From: Actinomycetota bacterium
Lineage (GTDB): Bacteria > Actinomycetota > CADDZG01 > WHSQ01
Direction: 5' to 3'
Length of the DNA stretch: 33,590 bases
NCBI GenBank assembly: GCA_013695465.1
Contig: JACDAL010000095.1
Location: 1-33,590, forward strand
Shown: one piece after another, positions 26,465 through 33,590 of the stretch
Layout of the letters: every line of letters begins with the position of its first letter
How positions within the stretch are numbered: position 1 is the first letter of the stretch
Notes under the pieces: model-generated
Told to the model about the DNA's origin: nothing
What the model saw: only the letters and a program-made list of their open reading frames with translations
Databases searched by the model: none
Program-made: the position numbers and the translations under genes

Positions 26465-27205
26465 ATGCCACCCGGGCGTTACAGCCCCGCCGCCGAGCGG
26501 GTCCCGCTGATCCTCAGACGCCTGCGGCGCGCCTACCCCGAGGCTCGCATTGCGCTCGACTACTCCACCCCCCTGGAGTGTGCGGTCGCGACGATCCTGT
26601 CGGCTCAGTCCACCGACGTCGGCGTCAACAAGGTGACGAAATCGCTGTTCTCCAAGTACCGGACTCCGGAGGACTACCTCGCGGTTACCGAGGAGGAGCT
26701 GCAGCGGGAAATCCATGCCACCGGTTTCTTTCGTCAGAAGACCAGGGCGCTGAAGGGCCTGGCGCAGCGCCTCGTCGACGACTTCGATTCACAGGTGCCG
26801 AAGACGATGGCCGAGCTCATTTCACTCCCCGGCATCGCGCGCAAGACCGCCAACATCGTGCAGGGCAACTGCTTTCCGGAGGCGGCGAGGAGGGATCCCG
26901 ACGCGGGAATGGCCGTCGACACTCACGTCGGGCGACTGGCCGTTCGCCTCGGGCTCACGGAGCACAACTCCAAGGAGGCCGAGCGGATCGAGAGGGATCT
27001 GGTGCAGGTCGTCCCCCAGCGCAACCGCTTGAACGCTTCAAACCTGTTCATCGAGCACGGCAGACGGATCTGCCAGGCTAAGTCGCCGCGCTGCGAGGAC
27101 TGTGTGATCGAGTCGCTGTGTCCCTCGAGCCAGGAGGCTGGGCTAAACGACCTTTACCGGTTCTCGCGAGCAATCGCTCGCACCACCCCTACGATGGGTG
27201 GGTGA
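26465..27205 (+). CDS. nth: Endonuclease III
   Basis: ILSAQSTDVGVNKVTKSLF, LPGIARKTANIV, VDTHVGRLAVRLGL, and the Fe-S motif CQAKSPRCEDCVIESLC. Confidence 0.95.
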   Translation: MPPGRYSPAAERVPLILRRLRRAYPEARIALDYSTPLECAVATILSAQSTDVGVNKVTKSLFSKYRTPEDYLAVTEEELQREIHATGFFRQKTRALKGLAQRLVDDFDSQVPKTMAELISLPGIARKTANIVQGNCFPEAARRDPDAGMAVDTHVGRLAVRLGLTEHNSKEAERIERDLVQVVPQRNRLNASNLFIEHGRRICQAKSPRCEDCVIESLCPSSQEAGLNDLYRFSRAIARTTPTMGG

Positions 27206-28137
27206 GCAAGAGAGTGTTACTGGCCGGCCCGCGCGGCTACTGCGCCGGAGTCGATCGGGCCGTCCAGATCGTCGAGCGTGCACTCGACACCCTGGGCGCG
27301 CCGGTTTACGTCCGCAAGGAGATAGTCCATAACCGCCACGTCGTCTCCGAGCTGGCCCAGCGCGGCGCGGTGTTCGTGGAGTCGGAGGACGAGATCCCCG
27401 AGGGGGGAGTCTGCATCTTCTCCGCGCACGGTGTCTCGCTGGCGGTCAGGACCAACGCCGAGGCCCGCAACCTCCATGTCATCGACGCCACTTGCCCCCT
27501 GGTGACGAAGGTGCACCTCGAGGCCAAGCGGTTCGCCCGCGCCGGTCGAAAGATCGTCCTCGTCGGGCACATTGGACACGAGGAGATCGAGGGGACCGCA
27601 GGCGAGGTGCCCGAGCAGACGCGGGTGATCGAAAGCATCGAGCAGATGGAGGAGTTGGACCTCGACCCCCGTGAGCCGGTCGCATATCTCACACAGACGA
27701 CGCTTTCGGTCGACGACACACGCGACGTCGTTGAGGGCCTGCGCAATCGTTTCACCGACCTTAAGGGCCCACATTCCGATGACATCTGCTATGCAACCCA
27801 GAACCGGCAAGTCGCGGTAAAGGCGATAGCTCCGGAGTCCGACGTGGTCCTCATCGTCGGAGCAATCAACTCGAGCAACTCGAATCGCATGGTCGAGGTT
27901 GCCCAGAAAGCCGGAACGCCGGCCTACCTGGTCCCGGACGAGAGCGCCCTGGACGAGAGCTGGCTGGCGGGGGCCGAAACCGTCGGAGTGAGCTCCGGCG
28001 CCAGCGCCCCCGAAGTGCTCGTAGAGGCCTTGCTGGAACGCCTGGCCGGCCTCGGCTACGAGGATGTCGAGACCAAGGAGGTCACGACCGAAGCGGTGAC
28101 CTTCTCCCTGCCCCCGTGGCTGCGGGCGGGCTCTTAA
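27202..28137 (+). CDS. ispH: 4-hydroxy-3-methylbut-2-enyl diphosphate reductase
   Basis: GTG overlapping the nth TGA; LAGPRGYCAGVDRAVQIVERAL, IVHNRHVV, IFSAHGVS, DATCPLVTKVH, GHIGHEE, YLTQTTLSVDDT, SSNSNRMVEVA, GVSSGASAPE. Confidence 0.97.
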   Translation: MSKRVLLAGPRGYCAGVDRAVQIVERALDTLGAPVYVRKEIVHNRHVVSELAQRGAVFVESEDEIPEGGVCIFSAHGVSLAVRTNAEARNLHVIDATCPLVTKVHLEAKRFARAGRKIVLVGHIGHEEIEGTAGEVPEQTRVIESIEQMEELDLDPREPVAYLTQTTLSVDDTRDVVEGLRNRFTDLKGPHSDDICYATQNRQVAVKAIAPESDVVLIVGAINSSNSNRMVEVAQKAGTPAYLVPDESALDESWLAGAETVGVSSGASAPEVLVEALLERLAGLGYEDVETKEVTTEAVTFSLPPWLRAGS

Positions 28138-28168
28138 AGGGCGTCTTGCGTGCCGAGCGGCTGCTGGG

Positions 28169-28453
28169 TCAGCCGATCGACTGCTCGATCTCTCCGGCCA
28201 TATCGAAGTCGCGGGCGGTGAGGCCCCCCTCCGAGTGAGTCGATAGGCCCAGGCGTACTCGGTTCCAGCGGATGTCGATGTCGGGGTGGTGGTCGTAGCG
28301 GTCGGCGAGCCGGGCGACGTCGTTGACGAAATGAACGGCGGCGGCGAAGTCCTCGAACTCGAATACCTTCTGGATCTCGTGGCCCTCTCGTTCCCAGTCC
28401 CCGAGCTCGTCGAGGCGCTGTTCGATCTCTTCGTCTTCCAGCAGGTCTGCCAC
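28169..28453 (-). CDS. Pterin-4a-carbinolamine dehydratase
   Basis: 94 aa; FEFEDFAAAVHFVNDVARLADRYDHHPDIDIRWNRVRLGLSTHSEGGLTARDFDMA. Confidence 0.93.
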   Translation of the reverse strand: MADLLEDEEIEQRLDELGDWEREGHEIQKVFEFEDFAAAVHFVNDVARLADRYDHHPDIDIRWNRVRLGLSTHSEGGLTARDFDMAGEIEQSIG

Positions 28454-28559
28454 TCACTCTCCTCCGCCGTCTGATCTCCGGCGGAACATACCGCAGACGA
28501 CGGGGGATGCAACCTGCCGGGTGGCCTCGCAGTGCCGCGTGATCGCCGATGATGTAGGA

Positions 28560-29417
28560 ATGGAACAAGACGCGACCCTGTTCGCCGATCGATCGGACCG
28601 GGCCAAGCTGCGCATACACGGCCCCAGGCGGCTGTGGTTCCTCCATCAGCAGCTCACCCAGGCGTTCGAGGACATGACGCCCGGGTCGGTGCGCGACGCG
28701 GCCATGATCACAGTCCACGGACGCATGCGCGGCTACCTCGAAACGGTGGCGACAGAGGATGCGGTCCTGTGCCACTTCGAGCCTGAGCTTCGGCCCGGCC
28801 TCATCGAAGAATTGAGCCGTTTCGCCCCGCTGATCCCTGTGGCGATCGACGACGTCACCGAGGACTGGGGCCTTGTCCTCGTGACCGGCTCCTCGCTACA
28901 AGAGGCGGCTGGACTCTGCCCCCAAGCTATCGTTCACGAAACCGCGTCCTTAGGAGTGCCCGCTGCCTACCTGTGGATGCCGGCTGCGACCACGGCGAAG
29001 GCACTCTCAGACCTCGCCGGCCACGGCTTCGAGCGCGCGACCGAGGAACGCTTGGAGGCGCTGCGAATCGAGCGAGGTGTGCCCCGCTGGGGGCGGGAGA
29101 TGGACTTCAAGACCTTTCCGCAGGAGGTCGGTGTCGACGAGCGCGCCGTCCACTACAACAAGGGCTGCTACTTGGGCCAGGAGGCGATGGCCAAGATTCA
29201 TTTTCGCGGCAAGGTGAATCGGCGGCTTGCTCGTCTCGGCGGATTACAGCCTCTGGCAGCCGGCGCCGAGGTGATCCTGGAGGGAAAAAACGTTGGCGTC
29301 GTCACCAGTGCTTCCAACGGGCAGGCCCTGGCGTTGGTCCGGGCGGTGGTCCAGCCGGCCACCGAGGTGATGGTCGGGGGCGCGGCGGCCACCGTGGATC
29401 CGGTCGAGGAGGATTGA
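28560..29417 (+). CDS. ygfZ: YgfZ/GcvT-like folate-binding protein
   Basis: From ATG at 28560; LTQAFEDMTPGSVRDAAMITVHGRMRGYL, RIERGVPRWGREMDFKTFPQEVGVDERAVHYNKGCYLGQEAMAKIHFRGKVNRRL (K-G-C-Y-x-G-Q-E motif). Confidence 0.9.
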   Translation: MEQDATLFADRSDRAKLRIHGPRRLWFLHQQLTQAFEDMTPGSVRDAAMITVHGRMRGYLETVATEDAVLCHFEPELRPGLIEELSRFAPLIPVAIDDVTEDWGLVLVTGSSLQEAAGLCPQAIVHETASLGVPAAYLWMPAATTAKALSDLAGHGFERATEERLEALRIERGVPRWGREMDFKTFPQEVGVDERAVHYNKGCYLGQEAMAKIHFRGKVNRRLARLGGLQPLAAGAEVILEGKNVGVVTSASNGQALALVRAVVQPATEVMVGGAAATVDPVEED

Positions 29418-30025
29418 TGACTGCCGATAACGAGCATTACCGGGGTGAAGATATCGTCCTCCGTAAGATCGAGGTCGGGACGATGGAGAACAACGTCTAC
29501 GTCATCGAGTGTCCCGAAACGCACGAAGCGTTCCTCGTAGACGGCTGCTTCGAGGGTGATTCGATCATTTCTGGAGCTCAGGGAGCGAAAGTGTCGGCGA
29601 TCCTCCAGACGCACGGGCACCCCGACCACGTCCAGGCGCTTGCGGAGCTCAAGAAACGGCTGGGCGTGCCCGTGTACGCACACCCGGGTGACGCCTACCC
29701 AGTTACGATCGACCGAGAGCTCGCCGAAGGCGATGTGCTGGCCGTGGGAAATCGCGAGGTCACGGTCCTGCACACGCCCGGCCACACGCCCGGAGGGGTC
29801 TGCTTTCTGATCGGACGCCACCTCATATCGGGCGACACCCTCTTCCCCGGCGGGCCGGGAGGGACCCACGGCGACCGGAGAGCTTTCGAGCAGATCATCG
29901 CCTCCATCGAGGGCAAGCTCTTCACACTCCCCGACGACACCGCGGTGTATCCCGGTCACGGGGCCGACACCACGATCGGTGCCGAGAAGCCCCACCTTCA
30001 GGAGTGGAAGGACCGCGGCTGGTAG
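29417..30025 (+). CDS. Metallo-beta-lactamase-fold hydrolase, glyoxalase II-like
   Basis: TMENNVYVIEC, ILQTHGHPDHVQAL, VLHTPGHTPGGVCF, LISGDTLFPGGPG, VYPGHGADTTIGAEK. Confidence 0.92.
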   Translation: MTADNEHYRGEDIVLRKIEVGTMENNVYVIECPETHEAFLVDGCFEGDSIISGAQGAKVSAILQTHGHPDHVQALAELKKRLGVPVYAHPGDAYPVTIDRELAEGDVLAVGNREVTVLHTPGHTPGGVCFLIGRHLISGDTLFPGGPGGTHGDRRAFEQIIASIEGKLFTLPDDTAVYPGHGADTTIGAEKPHLQEWKDRGW

Positions 30026-30076
30026 GTGGGCGCCAAACCCGCCCGGCGCAATCATTAACAATCGCTAACAAATTCC

Positions 30077-31648
30077 ATGTCGGCGCACCAAAGGGACGCG
30101 GCGGCTGAGATTAGGCGCACAATCGAGCCTATGGACCACACTCGTTCGCTGAGGGTCGCGGGCCTGATTGGAAGCATTGCCGCGCTGGCGCTGCTGTGGG
30201 TGGCCTCCTCGCTGACCCGGCTGGTGCCGTTTCCGCCGACCGCCGTCGCCGCTCGGGTGGTCCGCCTCACGCCGGGAGACCTCGCCACTTTCTTTATCGA
30301 CACGCTCGGCCACTGGGCGCTGCGCCTACTGACTCTGGGGGCACTGATGGCGGCCTTGGTGATCGGTGCCGAAGCGCTTGTCGTGACATCCTCCGGCTCC
30401 CGCCCCCGTCCGGGCATTGCTGCCGTGATGCTCGGCATCGTCGCGGCCGCCGCTGCGTTCGTGGACCCGACCTTCCAGCCCGACCCGCTCTACGTCATCG
30501 CCGCCACCGTCTTCGCCGGCGCCCTTTACGCCGGGGTTGCGGGTCGCGTTCATCGACGGCTCGCGGCTGAAGAGCAGGGCGCCGACGAGGTCCGGCGGCA
30601 GACCATCCGGCTGGGGCTAATGGGGGGACTTGCTCTGGCGGCGTTCGGGGGCGGCGCGGGGTGGCTGGTCAGGCGCCTCGCCGGGCCCGATACCAGGGTT
30701 GTCCTGAGTGCTCCTGTGAGCCCGGCCGCAAGCCCCTCCCGAGGCGCCTTCCCGGAGGTCGCGGGCATCACTCCCGAGGTCACTTCGGTCGCCGACCACT
30801 ACGAGGTCGACATCAACCTCCTCCCTCCCAGCCTGGAGGCGAACTCATGGACGCTCAGCATCGCGGGAAGGGTCTCGGAGCCGCTCGAGCTGTCTTTCGA
30901 CGAGCTCCAGGAGCGCTTCGAGATCGTCGAGGAGTATGCCACGCTGGCCTGCGTGTCCAATGAGGTCGGGGGCGACCTGGTGGGGCACTCGAGATGGGGG
31001 GGTGTCCGCCTCAAAGAGGTCTTGGCTGCGGTACGCCCCATGCCCGGCGGCGAGGACGTGGTGCTGAAGGCGGCCGACGGCTACTCGGACTCGATCCCGC
31101 TGGAGGTGGCGACGGACCCCCGCGTGATCATCGCGCTGTCGCAGAACGGCCGCCCCCTGACGCGCGAGCACGGCTTTCCCTGCCGCCTCCGGGTGCCCGC
31201 GATCTATGGGATGAAGAACGTCAAGTGGCTGCAGTCCATCGAGGTCTCGGGTTCCGACTACTCCGGCTACTGGCAGGAGCGCGGATGGTCCGACGACGCC
31301 ACCGTCAAGACCCAATCCCGCATAGACGTTGCCGGCGAGGACAGGGCCGCCCGGATCGACGAGCAAACCTGGATCGCAGGGGTGGCGTGGGCGGGAGACA
31401 GGGGGATCGAGCTCGTCGAGGTTTCCCTCGATGCGGGGACGACGTGGGAGGCAGCGCAGGTGAGGGAACCGCTGAGCTCGGTGTCATGGGTCCAGTGGGC
31501 CTTTCGATGGACGCCCCGGGAAGCCCGCACAGTGACGGTGGCGTGCCGCGCTACCGACGGCGAGGGCAACGTCCAAACTGCACGGCTTGCTCAACCTCAT
31601 CCCGACGGCGCCAGTGGCTACCACGAGGTGGCGGTCTCGGTCACCTGA
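30077..31648 (+). CDS. Membrane-anchored sulfite-oxidase-type molybdopterin oxidoreductase
   Basis: Several N-terminal hydrophobic segments, then ATLACVSNEVGGDLVGHSRWGGVRLKEVL (molybdopterin Cys), PLEVATDPRVIIALSQNGRPLTREHGFPCRLRVPAIYGMKNVKWLQSIEV and a C-terminal dimerisation domain. Start may be the ATG at 30131. Confidence 0.9.
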   Translation: MSAHQRDAAAEIRRTIEPMDHTRSLRVAGLIGSIAALALLWVASSLTRLVPFPPTAVAARVVRLTPGDLATFFIDTLGHWALRLLTLGALMAALVIGAEALVVTSSGSRPRPGIAAVMLGIVAAAAAFVDPTFQPDPLYVIAATVFAGALYAGVAGRVHRRLAAEEQGADEVRRQTIRLGLMGGLALAAFGGGAGWLVRRLAGPDTRVVLSAPVSPAASPSRGAFPEVAGITPEVTSVADHYEVDINLLPPSLEANSWTLSIAGRVSEPLELSFDELQERFEIVEEYATLACVSNEVGGDLVGHSRWGGVRLKEVLAAVRPMPGGEDVVLKAADGYSDSIPLEVATDPRVIIALSQNGRPLTREHGFPCRLRVPAIYGMKNVKWLQSIEVSGSDYSGYWQERGWSDDATVKTQSRIDVAGEDRAARIDEQTWIAGVAWAGDRGIELVEVSLDAGTTWEAAQVREPLSSVSWVQWAFRWTPREARTVTVACRATDGEGNVQTARLAQPHPDGASGYHEVAVSVT

Positions 31649-31665
31649 TCCAGCCAGATCCTGCA

Positions 31666-33117
31666 TTAGGCGGGCTCGAAGTGAATGAGGACCACCCCGG
31701 CCTCGGAGACCTCCCGCCGGATGGCCAGCTCGATCCTCTCGGAAGCGGCGTGGATGCGAGCCAGCGGCAGATCTACTCGCCCCCGAACGTGGGCCGTGAT
31801 GTCGAGCCGGCCGGAGGCGCCGATCACGAGGACCTCGTGGCAATCGAGGACATCGGTCTCAGCCTCCGCTACCTGCCGGACGGTGTCCACGATGTCGCGA
31901 CGCTGACCGGTCACGTCGGTGCCGAATGTTGTGGTCTCGAGCGGCTCGAGGTGTGTGTCGACGCGGGCCTCGTCACCAAGCTCCTCCACCACCGCCTCCT
32001 CGATTCTCTCCGAGAGCTCGTGTGCCTCTCCCAGAGAGGTCAGGGCCCCCACCTTGGCGTGCAGGGTCACATGCAGCCTCTCCCTCCCGCTCTCCCGAAA
32101 GGCGTGAACGATGACGTTGTGGACCTCGTAGACGCCCTCGGTGCGGCTGGCCGCGGCCTGGGCCCGCTCGACGTGGGAGCTGGTCTCCGACGTGGGCTCG
32201 ACGTGGACCACGACGTCTGCTCCAGGGACCACCCGGGCGATCTCCCTCTCGACTCCCTCGGCGATGTCATGAGCGCGTTCCAAAGAGCTGGTCCGTCCCG
32301 CCGCCACGGTGACGTCGGCGAAAAGCTGCTTGCCGCTGCTCCGCACCCGCACTCGGCGCGTCTCGGCTACGCCCGGTGCTCCGCTCGCTGCAGCCGTGAT
32401 TGCGCCCGCCGGATCGCGCGGCGCCCTGTCCATTAGGACGTCGATGGATCTTCGGGCGAGTCTCCACGCGGCCACGAGCACCGCGGCTCCCACGAGCAGG
32501 CCGCCTGCGGCGTCCGCTCGCGGAAGCCCGGCACGCACCAACAAGAGGCTCACCAGCGCCACCACGGCCGTGCCGATGTCCGTGGCGAAGTTGAGCGCCC
32601 CCGCCCTGAGTGCCTCGGAGCCTTCGGCCCGAGCGGTACGGCGCAGCAGGACCACCCTCACGGCATCCACCACGATCGACAGCGCCAGCAGCGCGAGGGC
32701 GTACCCAGGTGCTTGCACTGCGGACGACGTTCCGACCAGGCGTCCGATCGCCTCCCAGGCGATGCCGGCCACGACCAAGGTCAACACCACCATCTGGGTG
32801 AACGCGGCGAGGTTCTCGGCCTTGGCGTGACCGTAATGATGGGACTCGTCCGCGGGCCGCCCTGCCAGGCGCACGGCGAAGTACAGCAAGACCAGCGCAA
32901 CCAGGTCGAGCCCCGAGTCGACCGCCTGCGACAGCAGGGCGAGGCTGGAGGTCCTCAGCCACACGATCAGCTTGAGAACGCCGAGGAGCGCGGTGACTCC
33001 GAGGGCGAGCAGGACCGCTTTGGGAGCGGCGCCGGGAGCATCCACGGTTCGAGAGCCTAGAGGCCAGGCGGCCCCCCGCCCCTCCCGGGACTTTCGTTCG
33101 GTACTCAACACGCGCAA
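31666..33117 (-). CDS. Cation diffusion facilitator transporter with three tandem C-terminal domains
   Basis: LLSQAVDSGLDLVALVLLYFAVRLAGRPADESHHYGHAKAENLAAF (CDF TM region), then three ferredoxin-like repeats ending VVVHVEP, VDTHLEP and VLIHFEP. An alternative GTG start exists at 33045. Confidence 0.9.
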   Translation of the reverse strand: MRVLSTERKSREGRGAAWPLGSRTVDAPGAAPKAVLLALGVTALLGVLKLIVWLRTSSLALLSQAVDSGLDLVALVLLYFAVRLAGRPADESHHYGHAKAENLAAFTQMVVLTLVVAGIAWEAIGRLVGTSSAVQAPGYALALLALSIVVDAVRVVLLRRTARAEGSEALRAGALNFATDIGTAVVALVSLLLVRAGLPRADAAGGLLVGAAVLVAAWRLARRSIDVLMDRAPRDPAGAITAAASGAPGVAETRRVRVRSSGKQLFADVTVAAGRTSSLERAHDIAEGVEREIARVVPGADVVVHVEPTSETSSHVERAQAAASRTEGVYEVHNVIVHAFRESGRERLHVTLHAKVGALTSLGEAHELSERIEEAVVEELGDEARVDTHLEPLETTTFGTDVTGQRRDIVDTVRQVAEAETDVLDCHEVLVIGASGRLDITAHVRGRVDLPLARIHAASERIELAIRREVSEAGVVLIHFEPA

Positions 33118-33124
33118 CGGCGAT

Positions 33125-33143
33125 CCCGGATACCAAATCCGGG
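33125..33143. repeat. Perfect palindrome between the divergent CDF and DtxR-family genes
   Basis: CCCGGAT-ACCAA-ATCCGGG (7+5+7). Confidence 0.7.
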
Positions 33144-33228
33144 TTCCAGAGCGTAGCGCGCGATCAGTACCTCGATCGCCTCGCCCACTCGTGCTCGGTG
33201 GCTCGGCACGGCGTGGTGGCGATTAGGA

Positions 33229-33242
33229 TTAGCCTCGGCTAA
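33229..33242. promoter_or_regulatory. Iron-box-like inverted repeat upstream of the DtxR-family gene
   Basis: TTAGCC-TC-GGCTAA, perfect 6+2+6, 10 nt before the ATG, in the context TTAGGATTAGCCTCGGCTAAACTA. Confidence 0.6.
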
Positions 33243-33252
33243 ACTATGATTT

Positions 33253-33590
33253 ATGTGTCCACAGACCTCGTCCGCGACCCAGGACTACCTCAAGGCAATC
33301 TATCAGCTCGCCGAGCGGCCGCCTCGGGCCGCCTCCGTGCTCGTTTCGACCACCGCGCTGGCGCAGAGGCTCGATGTGTCTGCGGCGTCGGCCACCAACA
33401 TGCTCAAGAGGCTCGACCAGCTCGGCCTGGTGGCGCACGTTCCCTATCACGGGGCCCGGCTCACGGAACGGGGCCGGGCCGTCGCTCTAGAGGTCGTTCG
33501 CCATCATCGCTTGCTCGAGACTTATCTCGCACAGGCGCTGGGAGTGCCCTGGGACGAGGTTCACGATGAGGCCGAGATCCTCGAGCACGT
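33253..33590 (+). CDS. DtxR/MntR-family metal-dependent regulator, C-terminus cut by window edge
   Basis: Own translation from ATG 33253: [112 protein letters not shown]. Not in the ORF track because there is no stop in the window. Confidence 0.92.
   Translation, partial: MCPQTSSATQDYLKAIYQLAERPPRAASVLVSTTALAQRLDVSAASATNMLKRLDQLGLVAHVPYHGARLTERGRAVALEVVRHHRLLETYLAQALGVPWDEVHDEAEILEH

Noticed and set aside
27217-28512. 431-aa - strand ORF opposite ispH
   Set aside because: Antisense to a confident ispH and pterin dehydratase in another frame; no domain.
30994-32436. 480-aa + strand ORF spanning the sulfite-oxidase-like gene and the CDF gene
   Set aside because: Overlaps two confidently assigned genes in other frames; no recognisable domain.
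1-33590. CRISPR arrays, tRNA/rRNA genes, prophage or conjugative modules
   Set aside because: Read-through found no regularly spaced repeats, no cloverleaf or rRNA signature and no phage or conjugation genes.

Overview
This is a high-GC, densely coding, actinobacterial-type chromosomal window. I saw no rRNA, tRNA, CRISPR array or prophage. Its core is a branched-chain amino acid locus: ilvD (-) is divergent from ilvB-ilvN-ilvC-leuA-leuB, followed by a free-standing LeuA/CimA allosteric-domain protein and pheA (+), mostly joined by 1-4 nt stop/start overlaps. Upstream of ilvB the raw sequence shows what looks like a complete transcription attenuator: a TTGACA-N17-CATACT promoter, an unannotated 29-codon leader peptide ending ...FLINLVLIS-stop, and a GC hairpin with a T-tract. 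An uncharacterised 87-aa ORF lies between the attenuator and ilvB. Other loci are an SBP56 selenium-binding protein, a DUF222/HNH protein, a cupin, DUF2236-rtcB, MarR/VOC, LysM-archease, an M28 peptidase, an ABC1 kinase, a FAD oxidoreductase with an alpha/beta hydrolase, acyP with a HesB-like protein, a tetR-paaABCD operon, nth-ispH, a pterin dehydratase, ygfZ-MBL, a membrane-anchored sulfite-oxidase-like protein, a CDF transporter with three C-terminal repeats, and a truncated DtxR/MntR-type regulator at the right edge that is missing from the ORF track. All assignments come from reading motifs by eye; no database search or folding program was run.
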